Shown here: piece by piece, positions 34,184 through 42,849 of the stretch | Layout: each line of letters opens with the position of its first letter | How positions within the stretch are numbered: position 1 is the first letter of the stretch | Source: DATHWB01 sp035544575 | Lineage (GTDB): Bacteria > Actinomycetota > Acidimicrobiia > Spongiisociales > ZC4RG35 | Assembly (NCBI GenBank): GCA_035544575.1 | Contig: DATKEC010000073.1 | Coordinates: forward strand, 1 to 64,000 | Direction of reading: 5' to 3' | Length of the DNA: 64,000 nucleotides | Position numbers and translations under genes: made by a program | Notes under the pieces: generated by a model | What the model was told of the DNA's origin: nothing | Databases searched by the model: none | The model's input: the letters and a program-made list of their open reading frames with translations, nothing else

Positions 34184-35132
34184 GAGTTCTCCTGACAAGG
34201 GGGTTCCGACGCTACTCTCCGCGCGACCGCCGACTCGGGAGTCTGATCTGAGGTACAGGGGGATCCTGGAACTGGACGCGGCCCGTCGTGACGGGGGGCT
34301 GGCGGTCGAACTCGCCGTATCCGATCGTGCTCTCGTGGTCACGAGCGACGGCGAGACACTCGGAAGCTATCCGATCGACCAGATCGAGGTCTCGCGGCTG
34401 GACAGTGACCGGTTTGATCTCCGAGTCGGCGACGACCAGCTCATTTTCACCGCCGAGGACGCCATTCGGTTCTCCTACGAAGCCATGCCGATGATCCAAT
34501 CGTTGCGTGGCCACCACATCGGTCATCCAGTCGATCGTGTCGTGGCGTGGTGGCGTAGGCGAAACGAGGTGGATCCCACTCCGGCTGCCGCGGTGAGCGT
34601 GTTCACCGAGACGCCGGCCGGAAGGGCGTTCACCGCCAGCGAGAACAAGGTCCCGCTCTCCGCGATGCGACAGCGGGTGGACGCGGCGCGTCGCGGTGAC
34701 GGCGACGCGGCGGGCTCGCCACTGCGTGTCGACGGTCCTCCCACCGGGCGTTCCATGTCGACCGATGACGTGACGGCCGAACCCCCGCCTGAGCCGGTGA
34801 GTGGGCTCACCTGTCTCGGTATCCGTTCGGACGGCAAGATCTGCGGATCGGCTGCAGTCAGCCCTCGCGGTTTCTGCTTCGCGCATGACCCTGATCGTCA
34901 TGTCGAGCGGCGTGAGGTTCGGGAACAGACGACGAAAGCCGCCGACCGTGTCCGGAGGGCGCCGGCGGAGAATCTCGACGATGTCGTCGCCCGACTCGAA
35001 CGCGCCGTCGCCGAAGTTCACGAGGGCAAGCTCGACCCGCAACAGGCGATGGCGATGGCCGCGGTGGCGCACGCGATGGTCGAGACGATCGAGCTCGCGA
35101 AATCTCAGGAAGCCGAGAAGGACAGGGCCTGA
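34182..35132 (+). CDS. PH-like domain protein with Cys-His motif
   Basis: 316 residues. Residues about 25-115 look like a bacterial PH-like beta domain (ALVVTSDGETLGSYPIDQIEVSRLD). A charged linker leads to C-L-G-I-R-S-D-G-K-I-C then F-C-F-A-H-D-P (about 207-232), which suits a small zinc knuckle, and a helical tail. Family not recognised. The ATG at 34182 shares the tetramer CATG with the divergent hydratase start, so the true start may be further in. The next gene follows after 18 nt. Confidence 0.68.
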   Translation: MSSPDKGVPTLLSARPPTRESDLRYRGILELDAARRDGGLAVELAVSDRALVVTSDGETLGSYPIDQIEVSRLDSDRFDLRVGDDQLIFTAEDAIRFSYEAMPMIQSLRGHHIGHPVDRVVAWWRRRNEVDPTPAAAVSVFTETPAGRAFTASENKVPLSAMRQRVDAARRGDGDAAGSPLRVDGPPTGRSMSTDDVTAEPPPEPVSGLTCLGIRSDGKICGSAAVSPRGFCFAHDPDRHVERREVREQTTKAADRVRRAPAENLDDVVARLERAVAEVHEGKLDPQQAMAMAAVAHAMVETIELAKSQEAEKDRA

Positions 35133-35136
35133 CTTG

Positions 35137-35142
35137 TACCGT
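35137..35142 (+). promoter_or_regulatory. Candidate -10 box (TACCGT) for the zinc-finger/amidohydrolase gene
   Basis: TACCGT ends eight bases before the ATG at 35151, and no Shine-Dalgarno sequence intervenes. Confidence 0.33.
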
Positions 35143-35150
35143 GGGCCCGC

Positions 35151-36335
35151 ATGGCGACGGCACGGTGCTCATTCTGCGGTCGAAACGCCGAGGTGGCCGG
35201 CTCGGTGGTGGCGGGCCCACGCGGGATCGGCATCTGCGGAGACTGTGCGGCCGTCGCCGCCGAAGTAGCCCTCGACACCACCCGTCCCGAAGAGATCGAC
35301 AGGGTCGTGACTTCGATCGGGTGCCTCATCACCAACGACCGTCGCAACGACGGTCTCCTCGGATGGGTCCCCGACGCCGCGGTGGCCATCCGCCGGGGAC
35401 GAGTCACCTGGGTCGGCTCGCAGCGCCACCTTCCCAGCCGGTATGCCGAACTCCCGGTCCTCGATGCCGGTGGGCGCATCGTCTGCCCGGGTTTCATCGA
35501 TGCGGGAACCGACCTCCTGGGGACGACGCCCGGCCTCCAGCCCGAAGCCGCCGTCGAGAGAGCCGCAGACCTCGCGGCCATGATGATTCAGGAAGGCGTC
35601 ACCTCATTCGATCTCGCGGTGGGCGGCAGCGACGACCCACTCACCGAGACCGTGGCTCTGGCTGCGGGGCGTGGCTTGGCAGAGAAGGTGGCCGCCTCGG
35701 TGACGGTCTCGTGGCGTGTCCCGCCGACGATGACACCCGAAGCGATCCGACGGATCCTGATTCCGGCTGCGTCCCGGCTGGCATCCAATGCCATCGTGTC
35801 CTGTCACGCAGAACCGCACGGGGCCATCGAGGCGAGGCTCGATTCGATCCGGCCTCTTCGTCCGCGCATCGTGGTCTGTGACGAGCCGGCGGAATGCATC
35901 GACGCCGCCGAGGGCGCACTGTCGATTTCGGGCGCCGGCCATCTGTCCCCGGTGGATGGAGTGGTGTCGATCGTCGAGCCGCTGACGCTCCTCGACGGAC
36001 GCTCGCTCCCCGCCCGCAAGCTGTGGGACGCAGGAGCGGTGCTCGGGCTGGCCAGCCGCAACGACCCCGACCGGAGGCTGCTGCGATCGCCCGCGTTCAT
36101 GATCACGCTGCTCGTCGAGGTGGGGGGTTTGTCGATCTCCGAGGCGATCTGGTCGGCAACACGGGGTGGCGCGCTCGCACTCGGCGACCCCGAGCGTGGC
36201 AGGGTCCGACCGGGCGACATCGCGGATCTGATCGTTCTCGACACCGACTCTCTCGGAGATCTCATCCGTCTTCCCGACTCTGGTTGGGCCTCCTCGGTGC
36301 TTCGCGGCGGTGTGGTTGTGGCGACAAGACCCTGA
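35151..36335 (+). CDS. ClpX-type zinc finger fused to a degenerate amidohydrolase-like protein
   Basis: 394 residues. Residues 1-45 match the ClpX C4 zinc finger: Cys6, Cys9, Cys29 and Cys32 in CSFCGR...GICGDC. Residues about 55-394 follow the imidazolonepropionase/amidohydrolase layout (AVAIRRGRVTWVGS, PGFIDAGTD, a C-terminal SEAIWSATRGGALALGD and RPGDIADLIVLD). The metal-binding H-x-H after PGFID is replaced by G-T-D, and the usual catalytic Asp region reads ASRNDPD. It is therefore probably not a hydrolase. It may be a protein-binding or adaptor scaffold. Confidence 0.72.
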   Translation: MATARCSFCGRNAEVAGSVVAGPRGIGICGDCAAVAAEVALDTTRPEEIDRVVTSIGCLITNDRRNDGLLGWVPDAAVAIRRGRVTWVGSQRHLPSRYAELPVLDAGGRIVCPGFIDAGTDLLGTTPGLQPEAAVERAADLAAMMIQEGVTSFDLAVGGSDDPLTETVALAAGRGLAEKVAASVTVSWRVPPTMTPEAIRRILIPAASRLASNAIVSCHAEPHGAIEARLDSIRPLRPRIVVCDEPAECIDAAEGALSISGAGHLSPVDGVVSIVEPLTLLDGRSLPARKLWDAGAVLGLASRNDPDRRLLRSPAFMITLLVEVGGLSISEAIWSATRGGALALGDPERGRVRPGDIADLIVLDTDSLGDLIRLPDSGWASSVLRGGVVVATRP

Positions 36336-36411
36336 GAACGTCAATAGTGACGCTATGTTTCCCTATACCGGGGCAGCTCCCCGGAGGTACACGCCGCTAC
36401 AAGGAGGACCG

Positions 36412-36705
36412 ATGAACAAGGCTGAGATGGCGCAGAAGCTCGCCAAGAAAGCCGACCTGACTCAGGCTCAGGCCGCCGATGTCATCGACGCAATCTTCTC
36501 GACCAAAGATGGTGAAGGAATCATCGCCGTCGAGTTGGACGCAGGTCGCAAGGTTTCGATCGCAGGATTTGGCAACTTCACCACCCGGTCGCGTTCGGCT
36601 CGGAAGGGCCGCAACCCCGCCACCGGCCAAGAAATCACCATTGCCGCCAAGACATATGCGCACTTTGCGCCCGCCAAGGGGCTCAAGGACCGCGTCGCCG
36701 ACTGA
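36412..36705 (+). CDS. hup: HU-family histone-like DNA-binding protein
   Basis: 97 residues of standard HU length: N-terminal helices, GFGNF turn, and the beta-arm RSRSARKGRNPATGQEI with the intercalating Pro. It binds and bends DNA as a dimer. It lacks the Lys/Ala-rich C-terminal tail of mycobacterial HupB. ATG at 36412 with a perfect AAGGAGG (36401-36407). A strong hairpin follows, so it is probably monocistronic. Confidence 0.95.
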   Translation: MNKAEMAQKLAKKADLTQAQAADVIDAIFSTKDGEGIIAVELDAGRKVSIAGFGNFTTRSRSARKGRNPATGQEITIAAKTYAHFAPAKGLKDRVAD

Positions 36706-36725
36706 TCGGCGAGAAACCTCGCATC

Positions 36726-36758
36726 ACGACAGGTCCTGCCGCTGGCAGGACCTGTCGT
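36726..36758 (+). terminator. Hairpin terminator after hup
   Basis: 15-bp perfect inverted repeat (36726-36740 with 36744-36758; core CGACAGGTCCTGCC) around a GCT loop, 21 nt after the hup stop. No T-tract. Confidence 0.65.
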
Positions 36759-36790
36759 CGTGGTGGCGCCGATCGCCGGGAGGAGCGCTG

Positions 36791-37579
36791 ATGCCAGTCT
36801 TGGAACGATCGACCCCCTTCGGTGTTGCACACCGCGGGAGCCGCATCCTGTGGCCGGAGAACACGATGGTGGCGTTCGCCGGGGCGGTGGAGCTCGGGTT
36901 CGATTGGCTCGAGACCGACCTCCACCTCACCGCCGACGCAACGTTGGTGTGCCTCCACGACGCCAAACTGGACCGCACCACCGATCGGCTCGGGCCTGTT
37001 TCGGCGCTCACTCTGCGGGAACTGGCTGATGTCGATGCCGGGTACCACCACGCTCCGCATGAGGAATTTCCGTACCGCGGCGGCGACGTTCGGATTCCGA
37101 CTCTCGAAGAATTGGCCACCTCTTTCCCGAAGACCCGGCTGATCGTGGACCTGAAACAGGACGGCCTCGTAGCACCCTTGTGGCAGCTGATCGAACGACA
37201 CGGTCTCCACGACCGGATCGTCGCAGGATCGTTCTCGGATCGCCGACTGGCCGCGTTCCGCCGGGCAAGCGGCGGTTCGGTTGCCACCTCGACCGGCCCA
37301 TTCCGCTCCATGGTCGCTTTCGCCGGAGCACTTGCCGGCCGGGCGCCGAAGCTCGCCGATGCCGTGCAGTTCCCTGTCAGCCTCGGACCCCTGAGGCCGT
37401 TGACGCGCCGGACGGTGGCCTCGTTCCACCGCCGCGGATATCAAGCACATGTCTGGACAGTGAACGATGCCGACGAGATGCACCGCTTCTACGACCTCGG
37501 AGTGGATGCGGTGATCACCGATCGTCCCGACCTCCTCCGGGATGTACTCCGCGTCCGAGGTCACTGGAGCGGAACGTGA
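36791..37579 (+). CDS. Glycerophosphodiester phosphodiesterase
   Basis: 262 residues, GDPD TIM barrel: AHRGSRILWPENTMVAF, metal/catalytic ETDLHLTADATLVCLHDAKLDRTT, IPTLEEL, DLKQD, and the C-terminal VWTVNDADEMHRFYDLGVDAVITDRPD. It hydrolyses glycerophosphodiesters to glycerol 3-phosphate and an alcohol. No signal peptide, so probably cytoplasmic. ATG at 36791 with GGAGGAG upstream. The stop overlaps the next GTG start. Confidence 0.9.
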   Translation: MPVLERSTPFGVAHRGSRILWPENTMVAFAGAVELGFDWLETDLHLTADATLVCLHDAKLDRTTDRLGPVSALTLRELADVDAGYHHAPHEEFPYRGGDVRIPTLEELATSFPKTRLIVDLKQDGLVAPLWQLIERHGLHDRIVAGSFSDRRLAAFRRASGGSVATSTGPFRSMVAFAGALAGRAPKLADAVQFPVSLGPLRPLTRRTVASFHRRGYQAHVWTVNDADEMHRFYDLGVDAVITDRPDLLRDVLRVRGHWSGT

Positions 37580-38391
37580 CCCCATCCGAACAGCTCGCCA
37601 CGTGGCCGGTCGAGCGCGCGGGGTTCGCGATTCTGCGGGCTGGGCAGGTGGTGGAACGGTCCGGGGACGATGGCGTGTTCGAGCTTGCTTCGATCGCCAA
37701 GCTCTTCGCAGCGATGACGGCGCTGATCGCAATCGAGGAACGGAGCATCGATCTGGACGACCCTGCCGGCCCCGAAGGAGCCACGGTCCGCCATCTGCTT
37801 TCGCACAGCGCGGGCTACGACTTCGACAGCGATCGGATCGTGGCGGGGGTGGGGGCCCGCCGCGTCTACTCGAACACGGGCATCGAGCGCTTCACCGCTC
37901 ATCTCGAGAAGCGCACCGGTATGCCGTATGGCGAGTATCTGCGGCTGGGAGTCCTCGAGCCGCTCGGACTCTCCAAGACTGTTCTCTACGGGTCCCCGGC
38001 GCAGGAGATGCGTTCGTCGGTCGCCGACGTGGCGGCTTTGGCTGCCGAGTTCATGCGTCCCCGCCTGGTGTCTGACGCCACGATGGAGATGGCCCGCTCG
38101 CCGGTGTTCCCTGATCTCGGCGGCGTGCTCCCAGGGATCGGACGCTTCGATCCGAACCCCTTCGGACTGGCCATCGAGGTCAAGGGGGCAAAGTCCCCTC
38201 ATTGGTCCGGCAGCCTGACGTCGCCGGCGACCTTCGGCCACTTCGGCGGTTCGGGCACCTTCCTGTGGGTGGACCCATCGATCGACGTGGCTGCGGTCGC
38301 CCTCACCAATCGCGCCTTCGACGCCTGGGCCATGCGAGTGTGGCCGCCCTTCGGTGATCTGGTGGTACGACACCACGAGCCTCGAGGATGA
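37576..38391 (+). CDS. Serine beta-lactamase-like hydrolase
   Basis: 271 residues of the class C beta-lactamase/esterase family. S-x-x-K is SIAK (about residue 40), Y-x-N is YSN (about 97), and H-F-G-G-S-G near 220 takes the place of K-T-G. No signal peptide is visible, so a cytoplasmic esterase or peptidase is more likely than a resistance enzyme. GTG start in a GTGA overlap with the phosphodiesterase gene. Confidence 0.85.
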   Translation: MTPSEQLATWPVERAGFAILRAGQVVERSGDDGVFELASIAKLFAAMTALIAIEERSIDLDDPAGPEGATVRHLLSHSAGYDFDSDRIVAGVGARRVYSNTGIERFTAHLEKRTGMPYGEYLRLGVLEPLGLSKTVLYGSPAQEMRSSVADVAALAAEFMRPRLVSDATMEMARSPVFPDLGGVLPGIGRFDPNPFGLAIEVKGAKSPHWSGSLTSPATFGHFGGSGTFLWVDPSIDVAAVALTNRAFDAWAMRVWPPFGDLVVRHHEPRG

Positions 38392-38448
38392 CAGTGCCCC
38401 GCCACGTTCGCCGCTGACAGTGTCGTCACCTTCATGCGGACGACGGGT

Positions 38449-39525
38449 TCACTCGGTCTGGAGAATTTCCGGACGCAGCGTGCGGATCGTCTGGGCGGTG
38501 ATGGCGATGAACGGGACGGTGACGAAAGCCCCGACGATGCCTCCGACGACGAAGCCGGCGGTGATCCCGAAGAGGATGATCAAAGGGTGGAGAGACACCG
38601 CCCTACCGAGTACCACCGGGGCGACGAGGTCGCCTTCCAACTGTTGGACGATGATGACGACCACCGCCACGATGAGAGCGTCTGTGACTCCGTTCGTCGC
38701 GAGCACTGTGAGGCTGATGACGGCTCCCGACACCACCGCGCCGATCAGCGGGAAGAACGCACCCAGGAACATCAGGATCGCCAGTGGGATGACCAGGGGG
38801 GCGCCGATGATGAGCAACGTGACCGCCAACGCAGTGCCGTTGACGACGCCGACGAGGGCCGTCCCATAGAAGTAGCGACGCAAGGTCATCCATGCCGCCG
38901 CTCCGGCGGCGGCGATTCCGGGACGCTCCCCGTCGGGTACCTTCGAGAGGAGCCACTCCCAGAAACGGTCGCCGTCCTTCACGATGAAGAACGCCGTCAC
39001 GGCCGTGAGGAACATGCCGGCGATGGCTTCGGTCACGGAGCCGAAACCGCTGAACACCTGGCGGCCGAGACCGTTCTCCTCGCCGCCCACGTTCTGGACC
39101 GTCTGCTCCACGGCGTCCAGCAGGCTCTGGCCCCCGAACGCCGGCACGGACTCGAGCCAGCGCGCGAGCTCCTCCCATGCGTCCGCCAATGCCGACGCCA
39201 ACTCGTCGGCCGAACCCTGGATCTCGGCGAACAGGAACCACCCGAGCAGGAATGCGGTCAGCCCGGACCCGAGGGCGACGATCCACGTCGAGAGGAGGCG
39301 CGGCAGGCCACGCGCGTCGAGGCGGCTCACGAGCGGAGTACCGAGGCTCGAAGCGAAGGTTCCGAGCATCAACGGGATGACGATGAGCTTCACCTGGTAA
39401 AGCAGCCAGATCGCCACCGCCGCCAGGGCCAGTACACGGAGGATGTCCCAGGAGATCTGCCCCGCCATGTGCAACCGATCGACTGCGGGCGGGATCGGTC
39501 CGGAGTCTCGCCGTCCGAGCCTCAT
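38449..39525 (-). CDS. AI-2E family membrane transporter
   Basis: 358 residues of the PF01594 (AI-2 exporter/PerM) family: two N-terminal helix pairs, an amphipathic extracytoplasmic segment (about 105-180), then five helices with the family block LEGDLVAPVVLGRAVSLHPLIILFGITAG. Substrates of the family range from AI-2 to ions and are not predictable. The start may be 39525 or the ATG at 39468. The 155-base gap to leuD (39526-39680) shows only a weak, bulged inverted repeat. Confidence 0.85.
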   Translation of the reverse strand: MRLGRRDSGPIPPAVDRLHMAGQISWDILRVLALAAVAIWLLYQVKLIVIPLMLGTFASSLGTPLVSRLDARGLPRLLSTWIVALGSGLTAFLLGWFLFAEIQGSADELASALADAWEELARWLESVPAFGGQSLLDAVEQTVQNVGGEENGLGRQVFSGFGSVTEAIAGMFLTAVTAFFIVKDGDRFWEWLLSKVPDGERPGIAAAGAAAWMTLRRYFYGTALVGVVNGTALAVTLLIIGAPLVIPLAILMFLGAFFPLIGAVVSGAVISLTVLATNGVTDALIVAVVVIIVQQLEGDLVAPVVLGRAVSLHPLIILFGITAGFVVGGIVGAFVTVPFIAITAQTIRTLRPEILQTE

Positions 39526-39680
39526 GATGGTGGCGGGGTCAGCGGTGTCACGGTGCGGGGAGCGTAGGCGTTGCGACCGATATCCGCGCCGGCCGGATCG
39601 TGTGCTTGCTTGTCGGTGACCCGGATCCGAGCCGTGTCGTGGACCGATGACGGGAGCGGATCATTCGGCTCTCGGACCGA

Positions 39681-40274
39681 TCACGTCAGAGTTGGTCTCC
39701 AGGACGGTCTGACAGCCTCGAACGCGTCGATGTCGGAGACATGTTGGAGCGTCAGGCCGATGTCGTCGAGACCGTTCAAGAGTCGATGTTTGGTGAAGGG
39801 GTCGATGTCGAAGCGAGCCTCGAACTCTGCGCCGAACACGACGGTCTGAGCGTCCAAGTCGATCGTGATCGCAGCGGTCGGGTCGGACTCTCCGAGTTCG
39901 ATCAGCCACTGGACTTCCTTCTCGGACAGCACCACCGGAAGCAGACCGACCTTCGTGCAGTTGTTGAAGAAGATGTCTGCAAAGGAGGGGGCAACAACAG
40001 CTTCGAATCCCCAATCCTGCAGACCCCATGGTGCATGCTCGCGTGACGAACCCGAGCCGAAGTTGGCTCCGGTGACGAGCACCGTCGCGTCGGCGTATTC
40101 CGGACGGGCGAGCACGAAGTTGTCTTCGTCCTTCCGCCAGTCCCAGAACACGAATTCGCCATAACCGGTGCGTTCCACCCGTTTGAGGAAGTTCTTGGGC
40201 ATGATCTGGTCGGTGTCCACGTTTGAGCGGGGAAGCGGTGCGATCGTGCCCGTGATGACATTCACCGGTTGCAT
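39681..40274 (-). CDS. leuD: 3-isopropylmalate dehydratase small subunit
   Basis: 197 residues, aconitase swivel domain: VDTDQIMPKNFLKRV, LVTGANFGSGSSREHAPWGLQDWG, and FADIFFNNCTKVGLLPV. With LeuC it isomerises 2-isopropylmalate to 3-isopropylmalate in leucine synthesis. ATG at 40274 with GAGGGGAGA upstream, 13 nt after the leuC stop. Confidence 0.96.
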   Translation of the reverse strand: MQPVNVITGTIAPLPRSNVDTDQIMPKNFLKRVERTGYGEFVFWDWRKDEDNFVLARPEYADATVLVTGANFGSGSSREHAPWGLQDWGFEAVVAPSFADIFFNNCTKVGLLPVVLSEKEVQWLIELGESDPTAAITIDLDAQTVVFGAEFEARFDIDPFTKHRLLNGLDDIGLTLQHVSDIDAFEAVRPSWRPTLT

Positions 40275-40287
40275 CGGCGATCTCCCC

Positions 40288-41694
40288 TCAAACCCACGTG
40301 CGTACGTCGACGAAGCGGCCTGCGATGGCGGCAGCGGCGGCCATCGCCGGTGACACGAGGTGAGTGCGTCCACCCTTCCCTTGCCGGCCTTCGAAATTGC
40401 GGTTCGATGTCGATGCGGCCCGCTCGCCCGGCGCGAGAATGTCGGGGTTCATTCCCAGACACATCGAACAGCCCGCGTCGCGCCACTCGAACCCGGCGGC
40501 CAGGAAGATCTCGTCGAGGCCCTCTTCTTCTGCCTGGAGTTTCACCAGTCCCGAGCCGGGAACGACCATGGCGCTGATACCGGGGGCGATCGTGCGGCCG
40601 GCGACGATCTTGGCCGCCTCCCGCAGATCCTCGATTCGAGCGTTGGTGCAGGAGCCAAGGAAAATGCGGTCAGGGCGGATGTCGGTGATCGGCGTCCCCG
40701 GTTCCAGGCCCATGTAGGCGAGGGCTCGTTCAGCCGATTCGCGGTCGACCGGGTCCTGGAAGGAGGCGGGATCAGGGATCACCTCGGTGATCGGTAGCGT
40801 CTGGCCGGGATTGGTTCCCCAGGAGACGTGGGGGGCGAGTTGGTCAGCGTCGAGCGTCAACTCGGTGTCGAAGGAAGCGGCGCGATCGGTGGGGAGGGTT
40901 CGCCACTCGTCGAGCGCGGCATCCCAGTCTGCTCCCTGCGGGGCGTGGGGCCGACCCTTCAGGTATGCGAACGTCGTCTCGTCTGGCGCGATCATCCCGG
41001 CACGGGCGCCGGCCTCGATCGACATGTTGCAGATCGTCATTCGTCCTTCCATCGACAGCGCCTCGATGGCCGGTCCGCGGTACTCGATGACGTGGCCGTT
41101 GGCGCCTGCTGCCCCGATGCGGGCGATGATGCCGAGAATGATGTCCTTGGCTGTGACACCGGTGGCGAGCGCTCCGTTGACAGTGATGGCCATCGACTTC
41201 GGCTTCACCTGGGGCAAGGTCTGGGTCGCCAGGACGTGTTCCACCTCTGAGGTGCCGATCCCGAACGCCAAGGCTCCGAAGGCCCCGTGAGTGGCAGTGT
41301 GGGAGTCTCCACACACGATCGTCATGCCTGGCTGCGTGATGCCCTGTTCGGGTCCGATCACATGAACGATGCCCTGCCGGGGGTCGTCGAGACCGTAAAG
41401 GGTGATCCCGTACATCTGGCAGTTGGCGATGAGTGTGTCGATCTGCTTCTTGGACATGGCGTCTTTGATGCCCAGTGCCCGGTCCTTGGTGGGAACCCCA
41501 TGGTCGATGGTGGAAACGGTGAGGTCGGGGCGCCGAACGGTCCGCCCCGCCAGTCGAAGACTGTCGAAAGCCTGAGGAGACGTCACTTCGTGGACGAGGT
41601 GCAGGTCTATGTACAGCAACGCCGGTTCCCCGGGCACGGCACGGACCACATGATCGTCCCAGACCTTTTCGAAGAGTGTGCGTGGAGTCGTCAT
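40288..41694 (-). CDS. leuC: 3-isopropylmalate dehydratase large subunit
   Basis: 468 residues. 4Fe-4S ligands: Cys in LGSCTNARIEDL and the pair C-S-M-C in GCSMCLGMNPD. CGDSHTATHGAFGALAFGIGTSEVEHVLATQ is typical of LeuC. ATG at 41694 matches the family N-terminus (TLFEKVWDDHVV). First gene of leuCD. No leader peptide was seen. Confidence 0.96.
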   Translation of the reverse strand: MTTPRTLFEKVWDDHVVRAVPGEPALLYIDLHLVHEVTSPQAFDSLRLAGRTVRRPDLTVSTIDHGVPTKDRALGIKDAMSKKQIDTLIANCQMYGITLYGLDDPRQGIVHVIGPEQGITQPGMTIVCGDSHTATHGAFGALAFGIGTSEVEHVLATQTLPQVKPKSMAITVNGALATGVTAKDIILGIIARIGAAGANGHVIEYRGPAIEALSMEGRMTICNMSIEAGARAGMIAPDETTFAYLKGRPHAPQGADWDAALDEWRTLPTDRAASFDTELTLDADQLAPHVSWGTNPGQTLPITEVIPDPASFQDPVDRESAERALAYMGLEPGTPITDIRPDRIFLGSCTNARIEDLREAAKIVAGRTIAPGISAMVVPGSGLVKLQAEEEGLDEIFLAAGFEWRDAGCSMCLGMNPDILAPGERAASTSNRNFEGRQGKGGRTHLVSPAMAAAAAIAGRFVDVRTWV

Positions 41695-41740
41695 GGCGCG
41701 CCGCGAGCGTAGTGCCGCACCCAGGATTCCAGATCGGGCG

Positions 41741-41746
41741 TAGCCT
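41741..41746 (+). promoter_or_regulatory. Candidate -10 box (TAGCCT) for the hypothetical at 41756
   Basis: TAGCCT ends nine bases before the ATG at 41756 in the leuC divergent spacer. No Shine-Dalgarno sequence is seen. Confidence 0.3.
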
Positions 41747-41755
41747 GCAGGGACC

Positions 41756-42262
41756 ATGAACTGGCTGGTTGCGTTGGCGATGGCGTTGCAGGTGGGCGGG
41801 TTCTTCGTCGCTCCCGAGGTCGAGGGACGGGAGGCGGGAGCCTCCATGATGGAGATCGACCTGTCGGTTTCCGCGCCGCCCGGGGGCTCTGTCGTTGCCC
41901 ATGTGATCGAACCGGGTGGCCGTCAGCAGACCTTCGCGCTCCGCGAACGTTCGTCGGGACGCTACGGGGGCATCTTCGAAGTGGGACGTATCGATCTCGT
42001 GGTGGTGTTCGAGGCTCTCGATGGGGCGGGTACCCAGTCCGAACCGGCCCGTCTCACCGACATCGGTCTCGATCGGGCGCTGCTCGGAGCCCTGCCTGTT
42101 GCGCCTCCTACGACCGTATCGGGTGTCTCCTCGCAGACCCGAGGTTGGGGCTGGCTGGGTTTGGCGCTGGGGGCGGCGTCGTTGGCGGCGCTGGCGTTTT
42201 GGGCGCTTCCCGACAAGCGGGATCCGGTGACCGATGCCGGCGATGGATCTCCACTCGGGTAA
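41756..42262 (+). CDS. Hypothetical membrane-anchored protein
   Basis: 168 residues: N-terminal signal or anchor (NWLVALAMALQVGGFFVA), an extracytoplasmic beta-like domain (about 30-105; GSVVAHVIEPGGRQQTF, RYGGIFEVGRIDLVVVFEAL), and a C-terminal helix (GWLGLALGAASLAALAFWAL) with a short charged tail. The layout suits a small Ig-like extracellular domain on a membrane stalk. No family recognised. Confidence 0.65.
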   Translation: MNWLVALAMALQVGGFFVAPEVEGREAGASMMEIDLSVSAPPGGSVVAHVIEPGGRQQTFALRERSSGRYGGIFEVGRIDLVVVFEALDGAGTQSEPARLTDIGLDRALLGALPVAPPTTVSGVSSQTRGWGWLGLALGAASLAALAFWALPDKRDPVTDAGDGSPLG

Positions 42263-42303
42263 CCAGGTATCGGGTAACCATGTAATCAAGTAATCGAGTA
42301 ACC
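42255..42303 (+). repeat. Degenerate TCGGGTAACCA repeat
   Basis: TCGGGTAACCA occurs at 42255-42265 and 42270-42280 (15-bp period), and TCGAGTAACC at 42294-42303. Related GTAATCAA and GTAATCGA words fill the gap. The tract is AT-richer than its surroundings. It lies between the stop of the previous gene and the Shine-Dalgarno sequence of the next, so it may be an operator array or a degenerate mini-satellite. Confidence 0.5.
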
Positions 42304-42333
42304 TTCCCTGTAGGCCACAGAGGAGGCGCATCG

Positions 42334-42846
42334 ATGAACGACGAGACGATTCTCGGTTGGTTTGCAGGGCGGGTCCCAGACGGATGGTTCGTCGGGCCGG
42401 TCGAGGTGACGGGTGACCGCGATGAGATCATCGTCACCGGCACCCTGGCGGCGCCTGATGTGGGCGACGCCGCTGCGTCGGCACGCCAGCATGCCGAGCA
42501 GTCCCGGATCGAAGGCTTCCGGGAGGACTCGCGTTCGAGACGCATGGAGATCGCGTCGGCAGCCGAGCGTCACTTCCAGAGGAAGGTCTCCTGGTCGGTG
42601 CGATGTGGAGAGACGCACCTCCTCTTCACGCACCTCGCCGCCCCTGCCATGACCCGCCTGCGGATGCCCGAACGTCGAGTACTCGACACGCTGATCGACG
42701 CCGGCGTCGCCCGATCCCGGAGTGAGGCCCTGCAGTGGTGCGTCAAGCTCGTCGGGCGGCACGAGGCCGATTGGCTGGCGGACCTTCGACGAGCCCTCGA
42801 AGATGTCGAGACGTTGCGGGACCGGGGTCCTGTGAGTGATCTCTGA
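42334..42846 (+). CDS. Hypothetical protein with helical C-terminus
   Basis: 170 residues, no signal peptide. A predicted beta-alpha N-terminus (ILGWFAGRVPDGWFVGP, DRDEIIVTGTL), a charged central region, and a C-terminal segment (MTRLRMPERRVLDTLIDAGVARSRSEALQWCVKLVG) that resembles a ribbon-helix-helix strand plus two helices. DNA binding is possible but unproved. ATG at 42334 with AGGAGG seven bases upstream. Confidence 0.7.
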   Translation: MNDETILGWFAGRVPDGWFVGPVEVTGDRDEIIVTGTLAAPDVGDAAASARQHAEQSRIEGFREDSRSRRMEIASAAERHFQRKVSWSVRCGETHLLFTHLAAPAMTRLRMPERRVLDTLIDAGVARSRSEALQWCVKLVGRHEADWLADLRRALEDVETLRDRGPVSDL

Positions 42847-42849
42847 GGT

